Origin: Paenibacillus_AR mesotrionivorans
Lineage (GTDB): Bacteria > Bacillota > Bacilli > Paenibacillales > NBRC-103111
Assembly (NCBI RefSeq): GCF_046098205.1
Contig: NZ_JBJURJ010000012.1
Location: 1-64,000 of the forward strand
Direction of reading: 5' to 3'
DNA length: 64,000 nucleotides
Position numbers and translations under genes: made by a program. The notes beneath the pieces were generated by a model. That model saw nothing but the letters and a program-made list of their open reading frames with translations. It was not told where the DNA came from and made no database searches. This document shows positions 34,842 to 44,913 of the stretch, piece after piece. Positions within the stretch are counted from its first letter, which is position 1; each line of letters opens with the position of its first letter.

Positions 34842-36587
34842 TCACCCCTTCCAAGCCGGGAGAGATTTAACCAGCTCCTCGTCCGGTGTGACGAACAGGG
34901 TTTTCTGGTGGTCGTAAATGACGAAGCCGGGTTTTGCCCCGTTGGGCTTCCGCACATGACGGATCAGGGTGTAATCCACCGGAACCAGGCTGGAAGCCTT
35001 GCCTTGGCTGTAATAAGCCGCCAGCTGCGAGGCTTCATGCAAGGTTGCATCGCCGAAGCTGGAGCCCTTGATGACCACGTGGGAGCCCGGCATATCCTTG
35101 GTGTGCAGCCAGGTGTCGGAGGGATGAGCCAAGCGGTTGGTCAAATATTCGTTTTGGGTATTGTTTTTCCCCACATAGATGGGGATACCCTCGCTGGATT
35201 GGAAACAAGCGATAACCGGCTTATCGTTTTTCTTTTTCTTCCGGCTTTTTTTGCTCCGGTCCCGCAGATAGCCTTGCTCAACCAGTTCCTCACGGATTTC
35301 CGCCACATCCTGCATAGCTGCATTGTCCAGCTGCTGGAGCAGGGAGTCCAGGTATGTGATTTCCTGCCGCGCACTCTCCATCTGCTCGCCCACCACCGCC
35401 AGACTGTTCTTCATTTTGGTGTAGCGCTTGTACAGGCGCTGAGCGTTCTCCGATGGAGACAGCAGCGGGTCCAGCGGAATCGTTAGCGTTGGCTGGTCCT
35501 CTTCATAATAGTTGACAACCTCAACAGCCTTGTCGCCTTTTTTGACCAAATGCAGGTGTGCCGTTACCAGCTCCCCCTGAATCCGGAAGCGGTCGGCGTT
35601 TTTGGCCTCCTCCAGCGTTTCGCCAAGCTTTTCCAGCTTCTTGATGTTCTTGTTCCGCTCATTCTGGAGGAATTTAAGCAAATCCGCTGTCCGCTGCTTT
35701 ACCGTATCCCGCTCTGCCTTGTCGCCGTAGAACCATTCCAGCAGCTCACTGACAGAGCCTGCATGGCGCCGCTCCCCCTCCAAATGACTAAGGGCGATTA
35801 CCGAGAAAGAAGAACGTCCTTTGGCATCCGTCACCATATTCAGTGAAAACCGCCCTGACCGGATATCCTCCATCACCTGGCTGAAGGTTTCCCACAGCGC
35901 CTCTGCATTCCCGGTTTCGCCGCGAAGCTCATAGCTGCGGTGGGCGATTTCCCGTGCCGCCAATGGCGAAATACCGCTGTAAGCGCCCACCAGCGCCTCT
36001 TCGGCTCCCCGGCCGGTCTGGGTGTCCGGATCACCGACGGCGGCCCGGAAGCTCTCACGGTCTGCGTCAAGTGGGTTGGACTTGCCCTGGTCCGGAGGAG
36101 ATACATAAGCTGCGCCGGGCATAACGATCCGGTAGCTGCTGATTGCCGGTGTAACATGATGGATACCGTCCAGAATAAGGCCCGTCTCCGGGTCCGTCAG
36201 GATCAAATTACTATGCCGTCCCATCAGCTCAATCACCAGCAGCTTGACGCTGACATCACCCAATTCGTCCAGTTGACGGGTACGGATGCGAATAATCCGC
36301 TCCATGCCCACTTGCTCAACCGCTTCGATGACGGCGCTCTCGCAATGTTTGCGCAGGAGCATGCAAAACATGGGAGCTTCAAACGGATTCATAAAACTCT
36401 GCTCGGTAAAATGGGTACGGGGATAGGTGGGGTTGGCGGAAAGCAGCAGCTTCCGGTTGGCCCCTTGGGCACGCATCTGGATGACAATATCGTGATCCGA
36501 GGGTTGGTGTATTTTGTTAATGCGTCCGCCCACACAAAGCTGAAGCTCTTGGACAAGGGCATGGACGACCAGGCCGTCTAATGACAT
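34842..36587 (-). CDS. rqcH: RqcH (YloA/FbpA), ribosome quality control protein
   Basis: The product (581 aa) is the bacterial NEMF/Rqc2 homologue. RqcH binds stalled large ribosomal subunits and recruits alanyl-tRNA to add poly-alanine tails that mark the nascent chain for degradation. It was formerly annotated as a fibronectin-binding protein. Domains: N-terminal NFACT-N (about 1-270), a coiled-coil middle (about 290-440) and the NFACT-R domain at the C-terminus (about 450-570, with WLHTKDMPGSHVVIKG). A lysine-rich linker (SKKSRKKKKNDK) joins them. AGGAG precedes the ATG. As in B. subtilis (yloA-yloB), the calcium ATPase gene is its divergent neighbour. Confidence 0.94.
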   Translation of the reverse strand: MSLDGLVVHALVQELQLCVGGRINKIHQPSDHDIVIQMRAQGANRKLLLSANPTYPRTHFTEQSFMNPFEAPMFCMLLRKHCESAVIEAVEQVGMERIIRIRTRQLDELGDVSVKLLVIELMGRHSNLILTDPETGLILDGIHHVTPAISSYRIVMPGAAYVSPPDQGKSNPLDADRESFRAAVGDPDTQTGRGAEEALVGAYSGISPLAAREIAHRSYELRGETGNAEALWETFSQVMEDIRSGRFSLNMVTDAKGRSSFSVIALSHLEGERRHAGSVSELLEWFYGDKAERDTVKQRTADLLKFLQNERNKNIKKLEKLGETLEEAKNADRFRIQGELVTAHLHLVKKGDKAVEVVNYYEEDQPTLTIPLDPLLSPSENAQRLYKRYTKMKNSLAVVGEQMESARQEITYLDSLLQQLDNAAMQDVAEIREELVEQGYLRDRSKKSRKKKKNDKPVIACFQSSEGIPIYVGKNNTQNEYLTNRLAHPSDTWLHTKDMPGSHVVIKGSSFGDATLHEASQLAAYYSQGKASSLVPVDYTLIRHVRKPNGAKPGFVIYDHQKTLFVTPDEELVKSLPAWKG

Positions 36588-36891
36588 GATTACAACTCCT
36601 ATCTGAAAACCTTAAAAGGTAACGTTATTATATTGCCATATTCCGGGGAATAAAGTAAGCGACATAGACGATTATAGCTGATTTTTCGGGTGGGGGACAG
36701 CATAGGGGCTCCGTTTCAGTCAAACTGGAGCCGGGGATGTGGCTGCCGTTGTGTTTTTTGAGGTCAAATAAGAGCAGCAGGCGCTTGTCTTTTTTTTACT
36801 GTGCTAATCCGCTGCTTGTCTGAATAAATTTAGGCTATAACAGGACAAACAGGGGATGTCCGTAGATTGGACTTAAGGAGGAGTTACAACC
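36588..36891. other. Divergent intergenic region rqcH/yloB
   Basis: This 304-base gap holds a TATAAT on the minus strand (complement of 36627-36632) that could serve rqcH, without a clear -35 box, and a hairpin GGCTCC..GGAGCC near 36707-36732. No convincing promoter for the ATPase gene and no small gene were recognised. Confidence 0.4.
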
Positions 36892-39687
36892 ATGAGCGAA
36901 AAAACCTGGCATCAGTTGTCGGCAGAGGAGGTGCTGCAGTCCCTGGATACCCATCCGGAGAAGGGGTTGTCTGCGGCCGACGCTGCAAAGCGTCTGGAAC
37001 AAAAAGGGCCGAATGAGCTGACAGAGGGGAAAACCGTCTCGCCCATTACGCTGTTCCTGAATCAGTTCAAGGATTTTATGGTGCTGGTGCTGATGGGCGC
37101 CACTCTGATTTCGGGCATGCTCGGGGAGTATTTGGATGCCATTACCATTATCGCGATCATTATTATGAACGGTATCCTGGGCTTTATCCAGGAATTCCGG
37201 GCAGAGCGGTCCCTGCGGGCGCTGAAGGAGCTGTCGGCACCCCATGCCAAAGTCCTGCGTGGCGGGGAAATCGAGCAGGTTCCCGCCAAGGAGCTGGTTC
37301 CCGGCGATATTATCCTGCTGGAAGCAGGGGACCGGGTGCCCGCCGATATCCGTTGGCTGACCGCCAACAACATCTATGTGGAGGAGTCCGCCCTCACCGG
37401 GGAGTCAGTCCCTGTCCGCAAGGCTACCGAGGCGCTGGGTCATCCTGACGTACCCCTGGGAGATCAGCGCAATCTGGGCTTTATGGGCACCTTGATTACC
37501 ATGGGGACCGCTACGGCTGCCGTCATCCGGACCGGCATGGAAACGGAGATGGGCAAGATTGCCGGACTCATCGAAAGCACCGAGGAAATGGAAACGCCCC
37601 TGCAGCACCGTTTGGAGCAGCTGGGCAAAATTTTAATCATCGTAGCGCTGGCGCTGACCGTTCTTGTGGTCATCGCAGGCATCCTGCACGGCCAGCCGGC
37701 GTATGCCATGTTCCTGGCCGGAGTATCGCTGGCAGTAGCAGCCATTCCCGAAGGCCTTCCCGCCATTGTGACCATTGCCTTGGCGTTGGGCGTGCAGCGG
37801 ATGATCAAGCGCAAGGCCATCGTCCGCAAGCTTCCCTCCGTGGAAACCTTGGGCTGTGCTTCCGTCATCTGCTCCGACAAAACGGGTACTCTCACTCAGA
37901 ATAAAATGACCGTCACCCATTTATGGCTGGGCGGCAAGCTGATGGAGGTCAGCGGAGAAGGCTATACCCCCCGTGGCGAAATCCGCTGGGAGGGCAAAAC
38001 TGCCGATGTGCGCAAGGACCAGATGCTGCGCCGGCTTCTGCAATCCGCCGCATTGTGCAACAACGCCAGACTGATCCAGGAGGCGACCGCCCCGGCTAAG
38101 GGCAAGAAGGAGAAGGGCTCCGAGGAGGAAGGGGAATGGCGCATTGCCGGCGATCCCACAGAAGGGGCGCTGGTGGTATTGGCCTCCAAAGCAGGGCTGT
38201 CACCCGCTTCTCTGGACGGCTTATACCGCCGGGTGAAGGAATTCCCCTTTGATTCCGACCGCAAGCGCATGTCGGTTCTTCTGGAGCATCAGGGCGGCAG
38301 ACTGGTATTTGCCAAGGGCGCACCGGATATGCTGTTGGACAAGTGCTCGTATATTCTCTGGGAGGATAAGGTAATTCCGTTTACAGGGACACTGCGTCAG
38401 AAGGTGATGGCGGCCAATGAGGGCATGGCCAAGTCGGCTCTGCGGGTCCTGGGGTTTGCCTATAAGGAAATCAAACCCTCCGAGCACTGCGAGGACAGCG
38501 ATACGGCAGAGCAGAATCTGGTGTTTGTGGGCTTAAGCGGCATGATCGATCCCCCCCGCCGTGAGGTCAGAGAGGCCATCTCTACCTGCCGCAAGGCTGG
38601 CATTAAAACAGTTATGATTACAGGCGACCATCAGACCACGGCTGAGGCTATTGCCCGGCAGTTGGGGATGCTGCCGGGCAACGGGCTGGTGTTGAATGGA
38701 ACACAGCTGGCCGCCATGAGCGACGAGCAGCTGGAGAACCGGGTGGAGGATATCTATGTTTACGCCCGTGTTTCTCCGGAGCATAAGCTGCGGATTGTCA
38801 AAGCGCTGCAGAAGAAGGGGCATGTCGTAGCCATGACCGGGGACGGAGTTAACGATGCACCTGCCATCAAGGCTGCGGATATCGGGATCTCCATGGGGAT
38901 AAACGGGACGGATGTATCCAAGGAGGCGTCGGCGCTTATCTTAAGCGACGATAATTTTGCCACTATTGTAGCGGCAATTGAGGAAGGCCGGGGGATTTAC
39001 GAGAATATCCGGAAGTTCATCCGTTATCTCCTCGCATCTAATGTCGGGGAAATTCTCACCATGTTCCTGGCCATGATGATGGGGCTGCCGCTGCCTCTGG
39101 TGCCGATCCAGATTCTGTGGGTCAATCTGGTGACGGATGGTTTGCCGGCCATGGCCCTGGGTGTGGACCAGGCGGAAAAGGATTTGATGCAGCATAAGCC
39201 GAGAGCAGCCAAGGAGAGCATTTTCTCCCGCCGATTGGGCTGGAAAATTATCAGCCGCGGGATCTTCATCGGCGTATGTACCTTAGGCGCCTTCTGGATC
39301 ACCCTGCAAACTGGTCCTGACGGGGATGCGGATACCTTGATGAAAGCACAGACCGTAGCCTTCGCTACCTTAGTGGCGGCTCAGCTGATCCATGTGTTTG
39401 ATTGCCGCAGCTCCCGTTCCATTTTCCACCGGAACGTCTTCCAGAATAAAGCGCTGGTGTTCGCGGTGCTCTCTTCCCTTGCCCTCATGCTGGCAGTTAT
39501 GTATATTGATCCGCTGCAGCCTATTTTCAAAACCGTAGATCTGGGACTGAAGGAATGGATTTTGGCTTTGGTTGCCGCAGGCATTCCCACCTTTTTCTTC
39601 GGCATCGGCAGCATGGTCAGCGGCACGAAGAAAAAACGTCCGCCCCTTGTGCAAAGCGGAGCCGCCTCCGGCAAAAAAGCGGCGTAA
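36892..39687 (+). CDS. yloB: Calcium-transporting P-type ATPase (P2A)
   Basis: The product (931 aa) is a SERCA-like P2A ATPase that pumps Ca2+ across the cell membrane. Order: cation ATPase N domain (about 1-75), M1-M2, actuator domain with the TGES motif, M3-M4 with PEGLPAIVTIALA, the phosphorylation site DKTGTLT, the nucleotide-binding domain with FAKGAPDM, the hinge TGDGVNDAPA and six C-terminal membrane segments. A Lys/Glu-rich insert (about 400-420, KGKKEKGSEEEGE) lies in the nucleotide-binding domain. AAGGAGGAG precedes the ATG. B. subtilis YloB is a calcium ATPase active in sporulation. Its tail is basic. Confidence 0.94.
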   Translation: MSEKTWHQLSAEEVLQSLDTHPEKGLSAADAAKRLEQKGPNELTEGKTVSPITLFLNQFKDFMVLVLMGATLISGMLGEYLDAITIIAIIIMNGILGFIQEFRAERSLRALKELSAPHAKVLRGGEIEQVPAKELVPGDIILLEAGDRVPADIRWLTANNIYVEESALTGESVPVRKATEALGHPDVPLGDQRNLGFMGTLITMGTATAAVIRTGMETEMGKIAGLIESTEEMETPLQHRLEQLGKILIIVALALTVLVVIAGILHGQPAYAMFLAGVSLAVAAIPEGLPAIVTIALALGVQRMIKRKAIVRKLPSVETLGCASVICSDKTGTLTQNKMTVTHLWLGGKLMEVSGEGYTPRGEIRWEGKTADVRKDQMLRRLLQSAALCNNARLIQEATAPAKGKKEKGSEEEGEWRIAGDPTEGALVVLASKAGLSPASLDGLYRRVKEFPFDSDRKRMSVLLEHQGGRLVFAKGAPDMLLDKCSYILWEDKVIPFTGTLRQKVMAANEGMAKSALRVLGFAYKEIKPSEHCEDSDTAEQNLVFVGLSGMIDPPRREVREAISTCRKAGIKTVMITGDHQTTAEAIARQLGMLPGNGLVLNGTQLAAMSDEQLENRVEDIYVYARVSPEHKLRIVKALQKKGHVVAMTGDGVNDAPAIKAADIGISMGINGTDVSKEASALILSDDNFATIVAAIEEGRGIYENIRKFIRYLLASNVGEILTMFLAMMMGLPLPLVPIQILWVNLVTDGLPAMALGVDQAEKDLMQHKPRAAKESIFSRRLGWKIISRGIFIGVCTLGAFWITLQTGPDGDADTLMKAQTVAFATLVAAQLIHVFDCRSSRSIFHRNVFQNKALVFAVLSSLALMLAVMYIDPLQPIFKTVDLGLKEWILALVAAGIPTFFFGIGSMVSGTKKKRPPLVQSGAASGKKAA

Positions 39688-39766
39688 GTATAATCTTTTG
39701 CGCAGGCAGCTTGTTCCGTCCTTTGTCCGGGCTAAGAAAGCCGGATGGGATGGAAGGGCTGTTTGT

Positions 39767-41383
39767 TCATTCCGGCTGCTGCGGAAGAATGAAAGAGATG
39801 ATGAATTTGCTGCCCCGGCAGCCGGTTTCCACCCGGATGGAGGCGTTATGTCGGGCGGCAATGCTGTAGCAGACGGCAAGTCCCAGTCCGGTGCCGCTGT
39901 CCTTAGTGGTATAGAAGGGAGTACCCAGCTTCTGCACCACCTCCTCCGACATTCCGCAGCCTTCATCGGCAATGCTGAGGTTAACGCAGGCCCCGTCCAA
40001 AGAGGTTTCGATACGCAGTGTACCCCCTGCCTCCATGCTGTCCAGGCCGTTTAAGGCCATATTCAGAATCATCTGGCGGATTTCCTTCTCATCCAGCCGA
40101 AGATCGGGGGTGGGCGTAAGCTCCGCTTCCGCCTGCTTGCTGTTCATCACGGCTTCCGCCTGGATCAGCGGGAAAATGGATTGGACAATGGCATTCAGGC
40201 TGCGCGGCTGCAAATCGGAGGATTTGTTTTTGGCTAAGGTGAGAAACTCGGTGATAATGCTGTTGGCCCGGTTGATTTCCTCCAGCATCATGTTCACCGA
40301 CTCCTCCGTCAGCTCCCGGCGCTGCCGTTTGTATAACTGGAGGAAGCCGCTGACCGTAGTCATGGGGTTGCGGACCTCATGGGCGATGGCCGCTGCCATT
40401 TCGCCGATCAGGTGAAGCCGCTCCAGCCGGGCGGACTGGCTTTCCCAATGCTCCTTTTCCGTGATGTCCAGAATGACAATCAAGAGCTTGGGGACTCCCT
40501 CCAGCATCAAGGGCTGCTCGGAAAGCAAGCCGAACCGGACAGTGCCGGCTTTGGTCAGAAACTGAATTTTGGTGTTGCGGTAAAAGGGCGCATTCGCCCC
40601 TCCGGTGAAGGTGGTCTCCTGCTTCAACACCTTCATGTCAAGATAAGGCCCGGACATCTCGTTCATATCCTCAAGTGAATAGCCGGACAGCTCCCGCCAC
40701 GTGTCGTTCACATCAATGAAGGTGTCCTCCACGGAACGGATGGCCAGCATACACGGACTGGTGGAAAAAACGGTGTGGAACAGCAGGTGGGATTGTCGGA
40801 TTTCCTGGTAAGCCCGGACCAGGGAGGCAGTCCGTTTTTCCACCGTCTGCTCCAGCTCCTGGTTGGCCCGATTCAGCTTTTCCTCGGCTGCCGCCAGCAT
40901 CATATTGTTTTTCTCCAGCTCCAATGTTTTCTGCCGCAACCGGCGGTTGGCCCGCTCCAGCTCCTGCTGATAGTGATGGACCCTCACCAAGGCCCTGATT
41001 TTATAGCGGAGAATATCCGGATTGAAGGGCTTTTGCAAATAATCAATGGCTCCGGTGGAATAGCTGTTGGTGATGCCTGATTCGGATTGGCTGTGGGCGG
41101 TGACGAACAGAATGGGGATATTGCGGAAGGATTTGCGGCTTTTGATGAACCGGGCGGCCTCCAGTCCGTCCATACCCGGCATTTGGATATCCAGCAGGAT
41201 CACGGCCACCTGGCTGACATCCGCATTCAGCATATAATCCAACAGCGCTTCTCCCGAATTCAGGCAGGTCAGCTTGTAGGCGGGATCAGCCAATACCGCT
41301 TCCATTGCGAACAAATTTTCCTTTCTGTCGTCAACGATGATGATTTCTACTGCTTCACCGGAAATGTCCGCTGCTTGTTGCAT
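39767..41383 (-). CDS. Receiver-PAS-histidine kinase
   Basis: The product (538 aa) starts with a response-regulator receiver domain (about 10-130, phospho-Asp D65 in LLDIQMPG, and the conserved KPF lysine), followed by a coiled coil (about 135-200), a PAS domain (about 205-325) and a kinase core with the H-box AHEVRNPMTTVSG and the ATPase boxes DEGCGM and GTGLGLAV. There is no membrane segment, so it is cytosolic. It is the last gene of a three-gene operon and could receive phosphate on its receiver from the hybrid kinase upstream and pass a signal to a further regulator. ATG 41383 is chosen; a GTG at 41398 is an alternative. Confidence 0.87.
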   Translation of the reverse strand: MQQAADISGEAVEIIIVDDRKENLFAMEAVLADPAYKLTCLNSGEALLDYMLNADVSQVAVILLDIQMPGMDGLEAARFIKSRKSFRNIPILFVTAHSQSESGITNSYSTGAIDYLQKPFNPDILRYKIRALVRVHHYQQELERANRRLRQKTLELEKNNMMLAAAEEKLNRANQELEQTVEKRTASLVRAYQEIRQSHLLFHTVFSTSPCMLAIRSVEDTFIDVNDTWRELSGYSLEDMNEMSGPYLDMKVLKQETTFTGGANAPFYRNTKIQFLTKAGTVRFGLLSEQPLMLEGVPKLLIVILDITEKEHWESQSARLERLHLIGEMAAAIAHEVRNPMTTVSGFLQLYKRQRRELTEESVNMMLEEINRANSIITEFLTLAKNKSSDLQPRSLNAIVQSIFPLIQAEAVMNSKQAEAELTPTPDLRLDEKEIRQMILNMALNGLDSMEAGGTLRIETSLDGACVNLSIADEGCGMSEEVVQKLGTPFYTTKDSGTGLGLAVCYSIAARHNASIRVETGCRGSKFIISFILPQQPE

Positions 41384-41404
41384 AGCGCTTATTCTCACCC
41401 CTTT

Positions 41405-42256
41405 CTATTGATTCTGGTAGCGGTAGATTCTGTGCTGCAGCATAAACGGCTCCCATTCCAGGCGTTCATTTTCCCTAAACAGGGTGAGGGCCTCCTTGCT
41501 TCCTAAAGCCAAAAAACCTCCGGCGGACAGGCTTTTCATAAACAGTCTCAGTACATCTTGCTGCAGTGAGCGCTGAAAATAAATCATCACATTACGGCAA
41601 ATGATGAGATGGAATTCATTAAAGGATTTGTCCGTGGCCAAATTATGCTTGGCGAAGGTAATATTGCTCCGCAGCTCCGGCTCGATTACCGCATGATGCT
41701 CCGAAACCGTGTAATAATTCGAGAAGGGGAGATATCCGCCGGACAAAATATAATTGCGGGTATAGTTTTGCATCCGGTCAATGGGATACCTGCCCTCCTT
41801 GGCCTGTGACAGCCAGTCGTCATTCAGATCCGTGGCAAAGATGCTGCATTTGTCATACAAATTCTCCTCTTTCAGGAGAATAGCCAGAGAGTACACCTCC
41901 TCGCCGGTGGAGCAGCCCGCATGCCAAATCTGGATCCGGTCCAGCTTGCGCAGCTCAGGCAGCAGCTGCTGTCTGAGCACCTGGAAAAAGGGAGGGTCCC
42001 GGAACATTTCGGTGACGGGGATACAGATGTCGTTAAAAAGCTTTTTCCAGAGGGCGGGCTCCCGGAGAATTCTCTCTTGCAATTGGGATATGCTCGGCAG
42101 CCCCTCCGCCTTCATCCGGTACAGAATGCGCCGGGTCACCGAAGACTCGGAGTATTGGCGGAAATCATAGCCGTACATCTGATAGATGCCCTCCAGAAGC
42201 AGCCTGGCTTCAATTTGCTCGGCGGCGTTGGCCGTTGGGTTCAAAAGATCGGTCAT
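41405..42256 (-). CDS. CheR-type protein methyltransferase
   Basis: The product (283 aa) resembles chemoreceptor glutamate methyltransferases. The N-terminal helical CheR_N domain (about 15-75) precedes the SAM-binding domain with HAGCSTGEEVYSLAI, the FATDLNDDWL strand and CRNVMIYF. No CheB or chemoreceptor gene is adjacent, so it probably methylates another target. Its ATG overlaps the stop of the hybrid kinase gene (ATGA on the minus strand, 42253-42256), and AAGGA lies seven bases before it. It is followed by the receiver-kinase gene after about 20 bases. Confidence 0.9.
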   Translation of the reverse strand: MTDLLNPTANAAEQIEARLLLEGIYQMYGYDFRQYSESSVTRRILYRMKAEGLPSISQLQERILREPALWKKLFNDICIPVTEMFRDPPFFQVLRQQLLPELRKLDRIQIWHAGCSTGEEVYSLAILLKEENLYDKCSIFATDLNDDWLSQAKEGRYPIDRMQNYTRNYILSGGYLPFSNYYTVSEHHAVIEPELRSNITFAKHNLATDKSFNEFHLIICRNVMIYFQRSLQQDVLRLFMKSLSAGGFLALGSKEALTLFRENERLEWEPFMLQHRIYRYQNQ

Positions 42257-44850
42257 GACGAATTCCTTCCGGGCAGCCAAACCTGAATGATCGAAAGCAG
42301 CTTGTCCAGTCTCACAGGTTTGCTGATGTAATCATCGGCTCCAGCCTCAATGCATAAATCCCGGTCTTCCTTCATTGCCTTGGCTGTCAGGGCAATAATC
42401 GGGATTTTCCCGAACACGGGTGATTGGCGGATGACACGCATGGCTTCATAACCGTCCATATCGGGCATCATAATATCCATCAACACCAAATCAATCTCCT
42501 GGGTCTCCAGCATGGACAGGGCTTCTTCGCCGTTGGCCGCACAGATGACCCGGTAATTGTATTCCTCCAGCACAGCCGAGAGGGAATAAATGTTGCGCAT
42601 ATCGTCATCCACCAGAAGGATGGAGAAGGTCTGCTCCGACATATGCACATGCAGGGGCGCAATTTCTAGAGCAGCGGCGCTTTCCGGCAGTCTGGCGCAG
42701 TAGGTTCCTTCTACAGGCAGGGTCAAAAGGAAGGTGCTGCCGGCATGAAGTGAGCTTCTCACCGTAATGGAGCCGCCCATCAGGGATGCCAGCTCCTGTG
42801 AAATTGCCAAGCCCAATCCTGTTCCGCCGAACTTCCGACTGGTATTGGACTCCACCTGGCGGAATGCCTCGAAGATGCCGAGCTGGTGTTCCTGGGAGAT
42901 GCCGATGCCTGTATCCGTTACCTCAAAGCCCAGGGTGAACGGATCCTCTTCATGGATATACACCCGCAGGGTGACGGAGCCGGATTCGGTAAATTTCAGC
43001 GCGTTGGACAAAAGGTTACGCAGGATTTGGAGCAGCCGCTGCTTGTCCAGGCTCACGCTCATCGCCTTCAACTCCTCAGCCATCAAGAGATTGAAGGTAA
43101 GCCCCTTCCGGTCCATCATAGGCAGGAATTGATGGTTCAGCTCCTGAATCGGCTCCTGAAGCGGGAAGCTTTCCTCCAGGAGGGTCATTTGGCCTGCTTC
43201 AATCTTGGACAGGTCCAGAATATCATTGATCAGGTTCAACAGCTGATTGCCGGACATCACCATGGTTTCGGCATATTCACACTGCTTCGAGCTCATGTTG
43301 CCGTCCTTGTTCTCGCGCAGAATCTGGGCCAGCACCAGTATACTGTTCAGCGGGGTGCGCAGCTCGTGGGACATATTCGCCAAAAATTCGGATTTGTAAC
43401 GGGAATTCATCTCGGAAATCTTAACCTGCTCTTCCAAACGTTCGTTCAGGCTGCGGAGGGCTTCCTGCTGCTGCAGCAGCTCCTCGGATTGCACCTGGAG
43501 CTCTTCGTTGTAGGTTTGGGACTCGGAAAACAGCTGTTCCACATGCTTCTGGTACTGCAGATTGCGGATGGAGGTGCCCAGCGAATGGTTGGTAATCTCC
43601 GACAAAAGGGTCATACCGCCGCCTTCCACAGGCTGAAAGGAAGCCAGCTCCAGCACAGCGATCACTTCTGTGTTGTGGCAGATAGGCAGGAGCAGCAAGT
43701 GTTCAGGCTGCGCCGAGCCCGTACCGGAAAAGACGCGGATATAGTTTTCCGGCACCCGGAGGCTCAGAAGTTTGGCCTCCTTGGCGCATTGGCCCACCAG
43801 CCCTTCTCCGTGGACAAAGCTGCTTTGCGCATCTGAGCGGATATCCCAGGCATATGTCCCTGACCGGACATACATCGGGGTTTCGCTGCTGTGGTCCATC
43901 ACGTACAAACTGGCACAGGAGGCGCCTACCAGCGGTACAATTTTGGACAGCAGCTTCTCGCTTAAGGCAGTCATGTCGCGGTTATCCTGGTATATCGAAG
44001 CGACTTCCGCCAAGTTGGTTTTAATCCAATTTTCGGTTTCCAGCTCCTGCTGGTACAATTTCTCCCGGTTTTCCCGTTCTTCCAGGGCGTCGGCCATCCT
44101 GTTGTAGGCAACGGCAATGTCGCTGATTTCATCCTTTTCCTCGATGGTTATCCGCGGCAGCGCTCCATGGTGCCCGGCTTCGAAATCATCCATCACGCTG
44201 CTGATCCGGTTAATGCTGCGAAGCGCCCCCCGCATCACATTGGAGCCGATCAAGAGAGCCAAAAAGACCAGCAGCAGCCAAAATCCCACAATGATCAGCT
44301 TGGAACGCTCTATCGATGCTTTGGCGTTATTGGAGGTGGTCATCATTACATCTTCCTGGAAGTCGATGTATTGGCCCATATCATCGGCGAAGGCTTTGCG
44401 GACCATTTCCAGATTGTATACACTCATAAGGCGGGCATTGTCATTCAAGCCGGAGCTTTCATTGACGAGAGCGGTGGTTTTTTGGGTTGCAACCTCATAA
44501 ACGCTGAAGCTTTCCCGGGCTTTTTTCAAAAAAGTCTTCCCTTCGGTCAACCGGGTCAAATCGTCCAAGTGTGTAAAATCCTCGTGAATTTGGGAGGAAA
44601 GGAGCAGGAGATCACGCTGGTCGACGGCTTTCATGCTGGGATTAAGCGTGGTCAGATTAATCTGGTTCTGGATTTGACTGGCATTGGCAAGAATTTTCTC
44701 TCCCAGCCGGACCTTGGTGTAACGGTCGTTTACAATATTGTCCACCTTTGTATCGAGTGTATTGCCGAGGTAGTAAACAATCGCGCTGAATATCGTAATC
44801 AGAAGAAGGATGGCGGAAAAACCGGCAATCAGTCGGTTGCGAAAGGTCAT
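42253..44850 (-). CDS. Membrane hybrid histidine kinase with C-terminal receiver
   Basis: The product (865 aa) has a membrane segment (about 10-30), an extracytoplasmic four-helix-like region (31-184) similar to the CHASE3 type, a second membrane segment (about 185-205), HAMP (about 207-260), GAF (about 285-425), a coiled coil (430-480), the kinase H-box with H495 (MSHELRTP), the ATPase domain (about 600-715) and a receiver domain (about 742-860) with phospho-Asp D792. It is the first gene of the kinase-CheR-kinase operon. GGAG lies eight bases before its ATG, and a palindrome at 44881-44913 may control it. Confidence 0.9.
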   Translation of the reverse strand: MTFRNRLIAGFSAILLLITIFSAIVYYLGNTLDTKVDNIVNDRYTKVRLGEKILANASQIQNQINLTTLNPSMKAVDQRDLLLLSSQIHEDFTHLDDLTRLTEGKTFLKKARESFSVYEVATQKTTALVNESSGLNDNARLMSVYNLEMVRKAFADDMGQYIDFQEDVMMTTSNNAKASIERSKLIIVGFWLLLVFLALLIGSNVMRGALRSINRISSVMDDFEAGHHGALPRITIEEKDEISDIAVAYNRMADALEERENREKLYQQELETENWIKTNLAEVASIYQDNRDMTALSEKLLSKIVPLVGASCASLYVMDHSSETPMYVRSGTYAWDIRSDAQSSFVHGEGLVGQCAKEAKLLSLRVPENYIRVFSGTGSAQPEHLLLLPICHNTEVIAVLELASFQPVEGGGMTLLSEITNHSLGTSIRNLQYQKHVEQLFSESQTYNEELQVQSEELLQQQEALRSLNERLEEQVKISEMNSRYKSEFLANMSHELRTPLNSILVLAQILRENKDGNMSSKQCEYAETMVMSGNQLLNLINDILDLSKIEAGQMTLLEESFPLQEPIQELNHQFLPMMDRKGLTFNLLMAEELKAMSVSLDKQRLLQILRNLLSNALKFTESGSVTLRVYIHEEDPFTLGFEVTDTGIGISQEHQLGIFEAFRQVESNTSRKFGGTGLGLAISQELASLMGGSITVRSSLHAGSTFLLTLPVEGTYCARLPESAAALEIAPLHVHMSEQTFSILLVDDDMRNIYSLSAVLEEYNYRVICAANGEEALSMLETQEIDLVLMDIMMPDMDGYEAMRVIRQSPVFGKIPIIALTAKAMKEDRDLCIEAGADDYISKPVRLDKLLSIIQVWLPGRNSS

Positions 44851-44880
44851 TTGAATTCTCCGATTTCGTTATTATTCTTG

Positions 44881-44913
44881 CTATCAATTTTTAAGTATAA
44901 CAAATATTGATAG
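44881..44913. promoter_or_regulatory. Operator-like palindrome in the HK/dapF divergent gap
   Basis: CTATCAAT (44881-44888) and ATTGATAG (44906-44913) form a perfect inverted repeat with a 17-base AT-rich centre, 31 bases from the kinase ATG. A plus-strand TATAAT (44928-44933) preceded by TTGATA inside the right arm has a short 15-base spacer and could drive dapF. The rest of the 325-base gap (44851-45175) shows nothing clear. Confidence 0.45.

Noticed and set aside
34650..35486. Long plus-strand frame of 278 codons
   Set aside because: It is the opposite-strand shadow of rqcH plus a low-complexity tandem repeat, without a ribosome site or recognisable domain.
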